A stretch of 64,000 bases of DNA from Pseudomonas solani (GTDB lineage Bacteria > Pseudomonadota > Gammaproteobacteria > Pseudomonadales > Pseudomonadaceae): assembly GCF_026072635.1 (NCBI RefSeq), contig NZ_AP023081.1:1882501-1946500 (forward strand), in the 5' to 3' direction. The translations under genes were made by a program, and so were the position numbers. Each line of letters begins with the position of its first letter. Position 1 is the first letter of the stretch. Shown one piece after another: positions 8,831 to 17,398 of the stretch. Under the pieces are notes generated by a model. That model was not told where the DNA came from. It worked only from the letters and a program-made list of their open reading frames with translations, and searched no databases.

Positions 8831-8902
8831 GATAAACATCCGCTTTATGGGTAATAATTTTCTTTTTACCGATTTAAATCGCTTTTAAAGCGGATTTTTA
8901 TC
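8831..8902. promoter_or_regulatory. long inverted repeat before aguB, likely AguR operator region
   Basis: Two 17-base arms, GATAAACATCCGCTTTA (8831-8847) and its complement with one mismatch (8886-8902), flank 38 AT-rich bases that include a GATTTAAATC palindrome (8871-8880). The region is far more AT-rich than its surroundings and is the only space for the aguBA promoter. Assignment to AguR is inferred from location. Confidence 0.6.
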
Positions 8903-8974
8903 GATTATAAAGTCGCCATTCCCGGGCGACCTGCGCCCGTTCATCGACAGCAATCGTCCTGACGAGGTGTCTCC

Positions 8975-9852
<878 letters not shown>

Positions 9853-9938
9853 CACCCCTTTCCAGTGGTCCCCGCCAGCGCGGGGCCCACTCAACAGCCA
9901 CCGCAGCGTCCCTCACCGGGCGACCACAGGTAACCCCC

Positions 9939-11045
9939 ATGAAACCTCTGAACAGCACCCCCCGCGCCGATGGCTTCCGCATGCCGGCGGAATGGGAAAC
10001 CCACAGCCGCACCTGGATGGTCTGGCCCGAGCGCCCGGACAACTGGCGCCTCGGCGGCAAACCCGCCCAGGCCGCCTTCAGCGCCGTGGCCCGTGCCATC
10101 GCCCGTTTCGAGCCGGTGACCGTCTGCGTCAGCGCCGGCCAGTACGAGAACGCCTGCCAGCGCCTGGACGAACCGAACATCCGCGTGGTGGAAATCACCA
10201 CCGACGACGCCTGGGTGCGGGACACCGGCCCCACCTTCGTCACCGACGACACCGGCGAGGTGCGCGGCGTGGACTGGGCCTTCAACGCCTGGGGCGGCTT
10301 CGACGGCGGCCTCTACTCGCCGTGGAACCGCGACGACCAGGTGGCCTCGAAGGTGCTGCGCATCGAAGGCTTCCAGGGCTACCGCACCGAAGGCTTCGTG
10401 CTGGAAGGCGGCTCCATCCACGTGGATGGCGAAGGCACCCTGATCACCACCGAGGAATGCCTGCTCAACCGCAACCGCAACCCGCACCTGGGCCGCGAGG
10501 AGATCGAGGCGGTGCTGCGCGACCACCTGGCGGTGGACAGCATCATCTGGCTGCCGGACGGCCTCTACAACGACGAGACCGACGGCCACGTCGACAACTT
10601 CTGCTGCTACGTGCGCCCGGGCGAAGTGCTGCTGGCCTGGACCGACGACCCGGCCAACCCCAACTACCCGCGCTGCCAGGCGGCGATGAAGGTGCTGGAG
10701 CAAGCCCGCGACGCCAAGGGCCGCCAACTGGTGGTGCACAAGATGCCGATCCCCGGCCCGCTCTACGCCACGGACGAGGAATGCGCCGGCGTCGACCTGG
10801 TGGCCGGCACCCAGGAACGCGACCCGTCGATCCGCCTGGCCGGCTCCTACGTCAACTTCCTCATCGTCAACGGCGGCATCATCGCGCCCAAGTTCGACGA
10901 CCCCAAGGACGCCGAAGCCGAAGCCATCCTCAAGCGCCTGTTCCCGCAGCACGAAGTGGTGATGGTCCCCGGCCGCGAAATCCTCCTCGGCGGCGGCAAC
11001 ATCCACTGCATCACCCAGCAACAGCCGGCACCGCAGACGCGCTGA
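9939..11045 (+). CDS. aguA: agmatine deiminase
   Basis: Converts agmatine to N-carbamoylputrescine and ammonia, the step before AguB. At 368 residues it has family length. It shows the guanidino-binding sequence VRDTGPTF, the catalytic histidine region near DGHVDNFCCYV, and the C-terminal catalytic cysteine in GGGNIHCIT. It is 86 bases after aguB and ends at an intrinsic terminator, so aguBA form one unit. Confidence 0.95.
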   Translation: MKPLNSTPRADGFRMPAEWETHSRTWMVWPERPDNWRLGGKPAQAAFSAVARAIARFEPVTVCVSAGQYENACQRLDEPNIRVVEITTDDAWVRDTGPTFVTDDTGEVRGVDWAFNAWGGFDGGLYSPWNRDDQVASKVLRIEGFQGYRTEGFVLEGGSIHVDGEGTLITTEECLLNRNRNPHLGREEIEAVLRDHLAVDSIIWLPDGLYNDETDGHVDNFCCYVRPGEVLLAWTDDPANPNYPRCQAAMKVLEQARDAKGRQLVVHKMPIPGPLYATDEECAGVDLVAGTQERDPSIRLAGSYVNFLIVNGGIIAPKFDDPKDAEAEAILKRLFPQHEVVMVPGREILLGGGNIHCITQQQPAPQTR

Positions 11046-11063
11046 GCCGAACCCGGATGAACG

Positions 11064-11088
11064 AAGCCCCGCGAAAGCGGGGCTTTTT
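11064..11088 (+). terminator. intrinsic terminator of aguBA
   Basis: A 9-bp stem AAGCCCCGC / GCGGGGCTT with a GAAA loop followed by Ts, 19 bases after the aguA stop. Confidence 0.9.
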
Positions 11089-11130
11089 CATTACGACACA
11101 AGGTGCAGATAGCTTCCCGGGCGACACCTC

Positions 11131-11224
11131 TGTGGGAGCGAATTCATTCGCGAAGGATCGCGCAGCGATCCCGGTCCTTCCGGGCGGCCCTGCGGTCCGC
11201 ATCGCGAATGAATTCGCTCCCACA
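11131..11224. repeat. REP pair (inverted), GTGGGAGCGAATTC type
   Basis: GTGGGAGCGAATTCATTCGC and its complement stand about 50 bases apart, enclosing a GC-rich hairpin. This is the two-REP (BIME-like) arrangement common between Pseudomonas genes. No RAYT transposase gene is in the window. Confidence 0.85.
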
Positions 11225-11330
11225 ATCCATATCAGCATCGTCAGAGCACATGCCCCAAACGAACGAGCCCCCGCATGCGCGGGGCTCTTCATGTCGGCAC
11301 AAGGCAGCTGACACAACCTCATCCAGCGGA

Positions 11331-11546
11331 TCACAGCTTGGCGATGGACACCTCGGTGGATTTCACGAAGGCGATCACTTCGGAACCGATGCCCAGCTCC
11401 AGCTCGCGCACGGAACGGGTGGTGATCACCGAGGTGACGATGCCGGCGGCGGTCTGCACGTCGATTTCCGACAGCACCGGGCCTTCGATGATTTCCTTGA
11501 TGGTGCCTTTGAACTGGTTGCGGACGTTGATGGCTTTGATGGTCAT
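11331..11546 (-). CDS. ssuF: molybdopterin-binding (Mop/TOBE) protein SsuF
   Basis: A 71-residue single Mop/TOBE domain: NQFKGTI start, the VLSEIDVQT central strand and VIAFVKSTEVSI end. Small molbindins bind molybdate or tungstate. In P. putida a protein of this kind, SsuF, is the last gene of ssuEADCBF and is needed for sulfonate use; here too it follows ssuB, 101 bases downstream. GGAGA precedes the ATG. The role of an oxyanion-binding protein in sulfonate use is unclear. Confidence 0.85.
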   Translation of the reverse strand: MTIKAINVRNQFKGTIKEIIEGPVLSEIDVQTAAGIVTSVITTRSVRELELGIGSEVIAFVKSTEVSIAKL

Positions 11547-11647
11547 GGTGTTTTCTCCTGGGGTCGAAAATGAGCTGTAAGCCAGAAGCTGAAAGCTTGA
11601 AGAGGACTGCCTGCTTCAGGCTTCCGGCTTCGAGCTTCCGGCTGCTC

Positions 11648-12457
11648 TTAGAGCGCCCAACGCAACTGCGTGGGCAGGGGTGAAAAGGGTTCCGGCTCCG
11701 GTGGCGAGGCGGGTTGCGACAGCACCCGCTCCAGCACCTCGGCCTCCAGTGCCGCCAACCGCGCCGAACCACGGGGGCGGGGGCGGGGCAGTTCCACGGC
11801 GAGGTCGAGGCCGACCTCGCCGTCTTCGATCAGGATCACCCGGTCGGCGATGGCCACGGCCTCGCTGACATCGTGGGTGACCAGCAGCACGGTGAAGCCG
11901 TGCTTCTGCCAGAGGCGTTCGATCAGTTGCTGCATCTCGATGCGGGTCAGCGCATCCAGCGCGCCCAGCGGTTCGTCCAGCAGCAGCAGGCGCGGTTCGT
12001 GGATCAGGGCGCGGGCCAGGGCCACGCGCTGCTTCTGGCCACCGGACAGCGCCGCCGGCCATTCCTGGGCGCGGTCGGCCAGGCCCACGGCCTCCAGCGC
12101 TTCCAGGGCCTTGGGCCGCCAGTTGCCGGAGAGGCCGAGGCCGACGTTGTCGATCACCCGTTTCCACGGCAGCAGGCGGGCGTCCTGGAACATCAGGCGG
12201 GTGTCTTCGCGGGCATCGTCCAGCGGTGCGGAGCCGGCCAGCAGCTGCCCACGGCTGGGTTTGTCGAGCCCGGCCAGCAAGCGCAGCAGGGTGCTCTTGC
12301 CGCAGCCACTGCGGCCGACCACGGCGACGAACTGGCCGGCGGGGATCAGCAGGTCGATGTCCTTGAGCACTTCGCGCTCGCCGAACGATTTGCCGATGCT
12401 GCGTATCGCCAGCGGTATGCCGCGCTTCAGGCGTTGCGGCGTGGACAGGGCATTCAT
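11648..12457 (-). CDS. ssuB: aliphatic sulfonate ABC transporter ATPase
   Basis: 269-residue cytosolic ATPase of the SsuABC importer: Walker A GRSGCGKS (about 50), signature LSGGQKQRVALA, Walker B RLLLLDEP, and H-loop LLVTHD. The start chosen is the ATG overlapping the ssuC stop (ATGA); a longer open frame upstream runs through ssuC and is not coding. It powers uptake of alkanesulfonates desulfonated by SsuD. Confidence 0.93.
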   Translation of the reverse strand: MNALSTPQRLKRGIPLAIRSIGKSFGEREVLKDIDLLIPAGQFVAVVGRSGCGKSTLLRLLAGLDKPSRGQLLAGSAPLDDAREDTRLMFQDARLLPWKRVIDNVGLGLSGNWRPKALEALEAVGLADRAQEWPAALSGGQKQRVALARALIHEPRLLLLDEPLGALDALTRIEMQQLIERLWQKHGFTVLLVTHDVSEAVAIADRVILIEDGEVGLDLAVELPRPRPRGSARLAALEAEVLERVLSQPASPPEPEPFSPLPTQLRWAL

Positions 12458-13239
12458 GCCGCACCTCCCTTGGCCTGGTACGCCGGGTGCCAGCGCAACC
12501 ACAGGCGTTCGAGGCCTCGGGCGGCGACGTCGGCCAGCTTGCCGAGTACCGCGTAGAGCAGGATCGCCAGCACCACCACATCGGTCTGCAGGAACTCGCG
12601 GGCGTTCATCGCCAGGTAGCCGATGCCGGAGCTGGCGGAGATGGTCTCGGCGACGATCAGGGTCAGCCACATGAAGCCGAGGGCGAAGCGCACGCCCACC
12701 AGGATTGAGGGCAGCGCGCCGGGCAGGATCACCTGGCGGAACAGGCCGAAACCGGAGAGGCCATAGCTGCGCGCCATTTCCACCAGCGCCGGGTCGACGT
12801 TGCGGATGCCGTGGTAGGTGTTGAGGTAGATGGGGAACAGGGTGCCGAGGGCGACGAGGAAGATCTTCGCCGACTCATCAATGCCGAACCACAGGATCAC
12901 CAGCGGGATCAACGCCAGGTGCGGCACGTTGCGGATCATCTGCACCGAGCTGTCGAGCAGGCGCTCGCCCCATTTCGACAGGCCGGTGATGAAGCCCAGC
13001 AGCAGGCCGATGCCGCCACCGATGGCGAAGCCGATACCGGCGCGCCAGCCGCTGATGGCCAGGTGGGTCCAGATTTCACCGCTGGAGAGCAGGTGCCAGC
13101 CCGCCGTCACCACGGCGCTGGGCGCCGGCAGGATGCGGGTGGAGAGCAGGCCGGTTTCCACGGCGATCTGCCAGGCGGCCAGCAGCGTGAAGGGCAAGGC
13201 CCAGGGCGCCAGGCGCTGGAGGATGGATTGGAAGTTCAT
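12454..13239 (-). CDS. ssuC: aliphatic sulfonate ABC transporter permease
   Basis: 261-residue inner-membrane permease with about six hydrophobic helices and the binding-protein-dependent permease loop near VEMARSYGLSGFGLFRQVILPGALPS. It overlaps ssuB by four bases and begins 10 bases after ssuD. The start is the ATG at 13239; the longer open frame overlaps ssuD. Confidence 0.93.
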   Translation of the reverse strand: MNFQSILQRLAPWALPFTLLAAWQIAVETGLLSTRILPAPSAVVTAGWHLLSSGEIWTHLAISGWRAGIGFAIGGGIGLLLGFITGLSKWGERLLDSSVQMIRNVPHLALIPLVILWFGIDESAKIFLVALGTLFPIYLNTYHGIRNVDPALVEMARSYGLSGFGLFRQVILPGALPSILVGVRFALGFMWLTLIVAETISASSGIGYLAMNAREFLQTDVVVLAILLYAVLGKLADVAARGLERLWLRWHPAYQAKGGAA

Positions 13240-13249
13240 CTGCGCATCC

Positions 13250-14407
13250 TCAGCTCTGGGAGACCTTGAGGCGACGCTCGGGCAGCGCCTCGTTGGCGAC
13301 CATCTCGCCGAAGGGGCTGACGAAGGCCAGGCCGTCACCCGTCTGCGGGCGCGCCACGTCCAGGTGGGGGAACAGCAGTTCGGCCACGCGGTAGGACTCT
13401 TCCAGGTGCGGGTAGCCGGAGAAGATGAAGGTGTCGATGCCCAGGTCGGCGTATTCCTTGACCCGCGCCGCCACCGTGGGGCCATCGCCCACCAGCGCGG
13501 TGCCGGCACCGCCACGCACCAGGCCGACGCCGGCCCAGAGGTTGGGGCTGACTTCCAGCTGGTCGCGGCGGCCGTTGTGCAGGGCAGCCATGCGCTGCTG
13601 GCCGACGGAATCGAAACGGGCAAAGGCGGCCTGGGCCTTGGCGATGGTTTCGTCGTCGAGGTTGGCGATCAGGCGGTCGGCGGCGGCCCAGGCCTCTTCG
13701 TTGGTCTCGCGCACGATCACGTGCAGGCGGATGCCGAAGCGCACGCTGCGGCCGAGCTTGGCGGCCTTCTCGCGCACCTGCTCGATCTTCTCCTTCACCG
13801 CGGCCGGTGGCTCGCCCCAGGTCAGGTACAGCTCGACCTGCTCGGCGGCCAGGTCCTGGGCGGCTGCGGAGGAACCGCCGAAATACAGCGGCGGGCGCGG
13901 CTGCTGCAGCGGCGGGTAGAACAGCTTGGCGCCCTTCACCTGGATGTGCTTGCCGTCGTAGTCGACGGTCTCGCCCTCCAGTACGCGGCGCCAGACGCGG
14001 GTGAACTCGACGGAAGCCTCGTAACGCTCTTCATGGTTCAGGTGCAGGCCATCGGCGGCCAGCTCGTCCGGGTCGCCCCCGGTCACCAGGTTGAACAGCG
14101 CACGGCCACCGGAGAGGCGGTCGAGGGTGGCGGCCTGGCGTGCGGCGACGGTGGGCGAAATGATCCCCGGGCGCAGGGCCACGAGGAACTTCAGGCGCTG
14201 GGTCACCGGGATCAGCGAGGCGGCGACCAGCCAGGAGTCCTCGCAGGAGCGGCCGGTGGGGATCAGCACACCGCCGAAACCGAGGCGGTCGGCAGCCTGG
14301 GCGATCTGCTGCAGGTAACCGTGATCGACAGCGCGGGCGCCCTCGGATGTGCCGAGGTAGTGGCCGTCGCCGTGGGTAGGCAGGAACCAGAAGATGTTGA
14401 GGCTCAT
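13250..14407 (-). CDS. ssuD: FMNH2-dependent alkanesulfonate monooxygenase
   Basis: 385-residue bacterial-luciferase-family enzyme that uses FMNH2 from SsuE and O2 to cleave C1-C14 alkanesulfonates to an aldehyde and sulfite. The N-terminus IFWFLPTHGDGHYLG, the SCEDSWLVAA region (cysteine near 54) and the mobile-loop sequence RGGAGTALVGDG with its arginine match SsuD. CTGGAG lies about 10 bases before the ATG. It is the central gene of the ssu operon. Confidence 0.95.
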   Translation of the reverse strand: MSLNIFWFLPTHGDGHYLGTSEGARAVDHGYLQQIAQAADRLGFGGVLIPTGRSCEDSWLVAASLIPVTQRLKFLVALRPGIISPTVAARQAATLDRLSGGRALFNLVTGGDPDELAADGLHLNHEERYEASVEFTRVWRRVLEGETVDYDGKHIQVKGAKLFYPPLQQPRPPLYFGGSSAAAQDLAAEQVELYLTWGEPPAAVKEKIEQVREKAAKLGRSVRFGIRLHVIVRETNEEAWAAADRLIANLDDETIAKAQAAFARFDSVGQQRMAALHNGRRDQLEVSPNLWAGVGLVRGGAGTALVGDGPTVAARVKEYADLGIDTFIFSGYPHLEESYRVAELLFPHLDVARPQTGDGLAFVSPFGEMVANEALPERRLKVSQS

Positions 14408-14517
14408 CGCAATAACTCCAGAGTGAGCGCGCCGGCGTGGCGTAGCCGCGCGATGATTGTTCGTTTACGGGTATCAGGACCTTCCCCGCGCCGTCCTGGC
14501 GCGGGGCAAGGCGCAAA

Positions 14518-15483
14518 TCACGGCTGCTGGGCGACCTTGGCGGGCGGCGTCCAGATCACGTCCTTGATGCTGAGTTTTTTCGGGATCAGCTTCAGGTCGG
14601 TGAAGGTGTCGGCGATCTTCTGCTGCGCGGCGACCACCTCCGGGGTGAGGAACTGCGCGCCATAGCCCTGGCGCTTCACCGCGATGGCGGTGATGTCCTT
14701 GGGCAGGCCGAGCAGCGGCGCCACCTGTTCGGTGACCTTGTCCGGGTCGGCCTTGGAGTCTTCGCCCACGGCGCGCACTTCCTCCACCAGGGTGCTGATC
14801 ACCTGCGGGTGCTGGGTCGCGTAGTCGCGGGTGGCCAGGTAGAACTGGTGGTTGTCCACCAGCTGGCTGCCGTTGCGCAGGGTGCGCGCCTGCAGCTGCT
14901 GCTCGGCGGCGGCCTGGAAGGGGTCCCAGATCACCCAGGCGTCGACGCTGCCACGCTCGAAGGCGGCGCGGGCATCGGCCGGGGGCAGGTACACGGGCTG
15001 GATGTCGCTGTACTTCAGGCCGGCGTCTTCCAGGGCGCGGACCAACAGGTAGTGCACGTTGGAGCCCTTGTTCAGGGCGACCTTCTTGCCGGCCAGTTCC
15101 TTGACCGACTTGATGGCCGAATCCTTCGGCACCAGGATCGCCTCGCTGGTGGGCGCTGGCGGCTCATAGGCGACGTAGAGCAGGTCGGCACCGGCGGCCT
15201 GGGCGAACACCGGCGGGGTCTCGCCAGTCACGCCGAAGTCGATGGAGCCGACGTTGAGGCCTTCCAGCAGCTGCGGGCCACCGGGGAACTCGGTCCATTT
15301 CACCTCGATGCCCTGGTCGGCCAGGCGCTTCTCCAGCGAGCCCTTGGCCTTGAGCAGCACCAGGGTGCCGTATTTCTGGTAGCCGATCCGCAAGGTCTCG
15401 GCCTGTGCCTGGGTGATGGCGCCGAAGGTGATGGCCGCTGCAAACAGGGCGACCAGGCTCCGACGCAAAGTGATGGTGCGCAT
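14518..15483 (-). CDS. ssuA: aliphatic sulfonate-binding periplasmic protein
   Basis: 321-residue periplasmic binding protein with a Sec signal (about residues 1-28, ending AQA) and the SsuA landmarks LRIGYQKYGTL, TGETPPVFAQAAGADL and DAWVIWDPF. It delivers sulfonates to SsuBC. It lies between ssuE and ssuD in the ssuEADCBF order. GAGGAG precedes the ATG. Two further SsuA-like proteins without permeases occur at 19155 and 41045. Confidence 0.93.
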   Translation of the reverse strand: MRTITLRRSLVALFAAAITFGAITQAQAETLRIGYQKYGTLVLLKAKGSLEKRLADQGIEVKWTEFPGGPQLLEGLNVGSIDFGVTGETPPVFAQAAGADLLYVAYEPPAPTSEAILVPKDSAIKSVKELAGKKVALNKGSNVHYLLVRALEDAGLKYSDIQPVYLPPADARAAFERGSVDAWVIWDPFQAAAEQQLQARTLRNGSQLVDNHQFYLATRDYATQHPQVISTLVEEVRAVGEDSKADPDKVTEQVAPLLGLPKDITAIAVKRQGYGAQFLTPEVVAAQQKIADTFTDLKLIPKKLSIKDVIWTPPAKVAQQP

Positions 15484-15592
15484 GGCGCTCTCCTCGAACT
15501 CTGCTTTGGGTAGTGGTTGCGCCTGCTTGCCCGTTGGCGGGCGAGTAAGGCTTTGTTCTTGTCACCCCCGAGGGAGTGTCGTGTCGTCTTGC

Positions 15593-16168
15593 TCAGATGC
15601 TCCAGCGCGCATTGCGCAGGGCATCCGGGGCCAGGGGCCGCGGCCTTCTGGCCAGGGCCCGGTGGAACTGCTCCAGCGATTCATCCAGGCGCTGCTCCAG
15701 CGACGGAGCCAGCTGCACGCCACCGTTCTGGCGCTCCACCTGGCTGTCGTCGGCGAAGATGCCGTGCAGTACTTCCTCGGCCTTGAGGGCCGTCAGAACG
15801 GGCCGCAGTGCGTAATCCACCGCCAGCATGTGGGCCTTGCTGCCACCGGTGGCGATGGGCAGCACGACCTTGTGTTCCAGGGCCCGCTCGGGCAACAGGT
15901 CGAGCAGGGTCTTCAGGGCACCGGCGAAGGACGCCTTGTACACCGGCGTCGCCACCAGCAGCCCGTCGGCGCGGCCGATCTGTTCGATCAGGTGCTGCAC
16001 CTGCGGGCTGTCGAAGCGTGCGTGCAACAGGTCCTCGGCCGGGAAGTCCCGTACCGCGAAGCCCGCCAGTTCCACCCCATGCCGCTCCAGCCACTGGCGG
16101 GCGCGGGTCAGCAGGGCTGCCGAACGCGACTCCAGGCTGGGACTGCCGGAAAGGGTTACCACCAACAT
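15593..16168 (-). CDS. ssuE: NAD(P)H-dependent FMN reductase
   Basis: 191-residue flavodoxin-like reductase that supplies FMNH2 to SsuD. It shows the FMN phosphate loop GSPSLESRS at 8-16 and the TPVYKASFAGALKTLLDLLP segment. The start is the ATG preceded by AGAGGAA; an upstream in-frame start would run through the terminator hairpin. First gene of ssuEADCBF. Confidence 0.93.
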   Translation of the reverse strand: MLVVTLSGSPSLESRSAALLTRARQWLERHGVELAGFAVRDFPAEDLLHARFDSPQVQHLIEQIGRADGLLVATPVYKASFAGALKTLLDLLPERALEHKVVLPIATGGSKAHMLAVDYALRPVLTALKAEEVLHGIFADDSQVERQNGGVQLAPSLEQRLDESLEQFHRALARRPRPLAPDALRNARWSI

Positions 16169-16188
16169 CGGGACTGTTCCTCTTCGAT

Positions 16189-16214
16189 AAAAAACGGACC
16201 GGCGCACCGGTCCG
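16189..16214 (-). terminator. terminator between lsfA and ssuE
   Basis: On the minus strand a perfect 8-bp stem CGGACCGG / CCGGTCCG with a 4-base loop is followed by six Ts. It lies 57 bases after the lsfA stop and only 20 bases before the ssuE start, so it may limit read-through from lsfA into the ssu genes. Confidence 0.85.
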
Positions 16215-16271
16215 AACCCTGCTCGTAAATCCATTCGCCCGGGCCTGCTCGTGCAGGCCTGGGCGCCCGCA

Positions 16272-16910
16272 TCAGCGGTTGGGCTGCGGGGTCAGGCGCA
16301 GGTAGGGCTTGACCGCCTTGTAGCCACGGGGGAAGCGTTGCTTGATTTCGTCCTCGTCCTTCAGCGAAGGCACGATCACCACGTCGTCGCCGTCCTGCCA
16401 GTTGGCGGGGGTGGCGACCTTGTGGCTGTCAGTGAGCTGCAGGGAGTCGATCACCCGCAGGATCTCGTTGAAGTTGCGCCCGGTGCTGGCCGGGTAGGTG
16501 ATGATCAGGCGCACCTTCTTGTTCGGGTCGATGATGAACAGCGAACGCACGGTGAGGGTGTCGTTGGCGTTCGGGTGGATCAGGTCGTATAGGCCGGAAA
16601 CCTCGCGGTCGGCGTCGGCGATGATCGGGAAGTTGACCACGGTGTGCTGGGTCTCGTTGATGTCGTCGATCCACTTCAGGTGCGAGTCCACCGGGTCCAC
16701 CGACAGGGCGATGGCCTTGACGCCACGGGCGGCGAATTCGTCCTTGAGCTTGGCGGTCAGGCCCAGCTCGGTGGTGCACACCGGGGTGAAGTCGGCGGGG
16801 TGCGAGAAGAGCACGCCCCAGCTGGCGCCCAGCCACTCGTGGAAACGGATGCGGCCTTCGCTGGATTCCTGTTCGAAGTCGGGGGCGATGTCGCCGAGTC
16901 TGATGCTCAT
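16272..16910 (-). CDS. lsfA: 1-Cys peroxiredoxin LsfA
   Basis: 212-residue Prx6-type peroxidase. The peroxidatic cysteine is C45 in HPADFTPVCTTE, and there is no resolving cysteine. It reduces H2O2 and organic peroxides in the cytosol. LsfA was named from P. putida, where sulfate starvation induces it; here it heads the ssu genes. AAGGAG lies nine bases before the ATG. The region upstream (about 16970-17025) is a marked AT-rich island that likely holds its promoter. Confidence 0.94.
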   Translation of the reverse strand: MSIRLGDIAPDFEQESSEGRIRFHEWLGASWGVLFSHPADFTPVCTTELGLTAKLKDEFAARGVKAIALSVDPVDSHLKWIDDINETQHTVVNFPIIADADREVSGLYDLIHPNANDTLTVRSLFIIDPNKKVRLIITYPASTGRNFNEILRVIDSLQLTDSHKVATPANWQDGDDVVIVPSLKDEDEIKQRFPRGYKAVKPYLRLTPQPNR

Positions 16911-16969
16911 CTGTGCAGCTCCTTGAGACTGAATTCGTCGTTCTGTGCGCCCACTATGCCCAGCCTCGA

Positions 16970-17025
16970 AGGAAATCAAAAAGAATAAATAACAATTTAT
17001 TTATAACTTTAAGAGCTATATCTCC
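16970..17025 (-). promoter_or_regulatory. AT-rich promoter island before lsfA/ssu
   Basis: About 55 bases rich in A and T (AAATAAATTGTTATTTATTC on the minus strand), in sharp contrast with the GC-rich surroundings, 60-115 bases before lsfA. LysR-type regulators of sulfur starvation (CysB family) bind AT-rich sites; a CysB site here is inferred, not seen as a defined consensus. Confidence 0.5.
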
Positions 17026-17054
17026 AACCACCCCCAAACACCCCGCCACCCCCT

Positions 17055-17296
17055 GTAGGAGCGAGCTCTGCTCGCGAACCCAGGTGCGGCCAGCGACCCG
17101 TAGGATGGGTAGAGCGAAGCGAAACCCATGGGGTCCTGGGCACTCCGCATCGATGGGTTTCGTACCTCGCGGAACGCTGCCCGACCCAACCTGCTGAAGC
17201 GCTGAATCCACTCCCACGGGAAGCACCGGCCCTGGCACCCGTACCGTAGGAGCGAGCTCTGCTCGCGAAGCTCTGGGCGACTGAAGTCGCCCCTAC
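17055..17296. repeat. REP cluster, GTAGGAGCGAGCTC type, plus short dispersed repeat
   Basis: GTAGGAGCGAGCTCTGCTCG occurs at 17055 and again at 17246; the second is paired with an inverted GGGCGACTGAAGTCGCCC copy at 17275-17296. Between them, at 17100-17130, is a widespread short repeat (TAGGATGGGTAGAGCGAAGC and following) that recurs at 34444, 40998 and 52743. No gene is seen in 16911-17398. Confidence 0.8.
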
Positions 17297-17348
17297 AGAT
17301 CGCCCTGCAACTCGCCGGATGCGCCACCCTTCTCCAAATCGCGCCCAC

Positions 17349-17386
17349 AAAAAAGCCCCGCCTCCGCCAGGGGCGGAAGCGGGGCT
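17349..17386 (-). terminator. intrinsic terminator of the OprD-family porin gene
   Basis: Minus strand: long GC stem AGCCCCGC..GCGGGGCT enclosing an inner TCCGCC/GGCGGA pairing, followed by six Ts, 13 bases beyond the porin stop. Confidence 0.88.
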
Positions 17387-17398
17387 CGATGAGGCTGC

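Noticed and set aside
11260..11292. Hairpin AGCCCC..GGGGCT as terminator of ssuF
   Set aside because: No T tract follows on the minus strand, so it does not qualify as an intrinsic terminator.
12458..12670. N-terminal extension of ssuB into ssuC
   Set aside because: The extension has no ABC sequence and overlaps a conserved permease; the ATGA-coupled ATG gives normal length.
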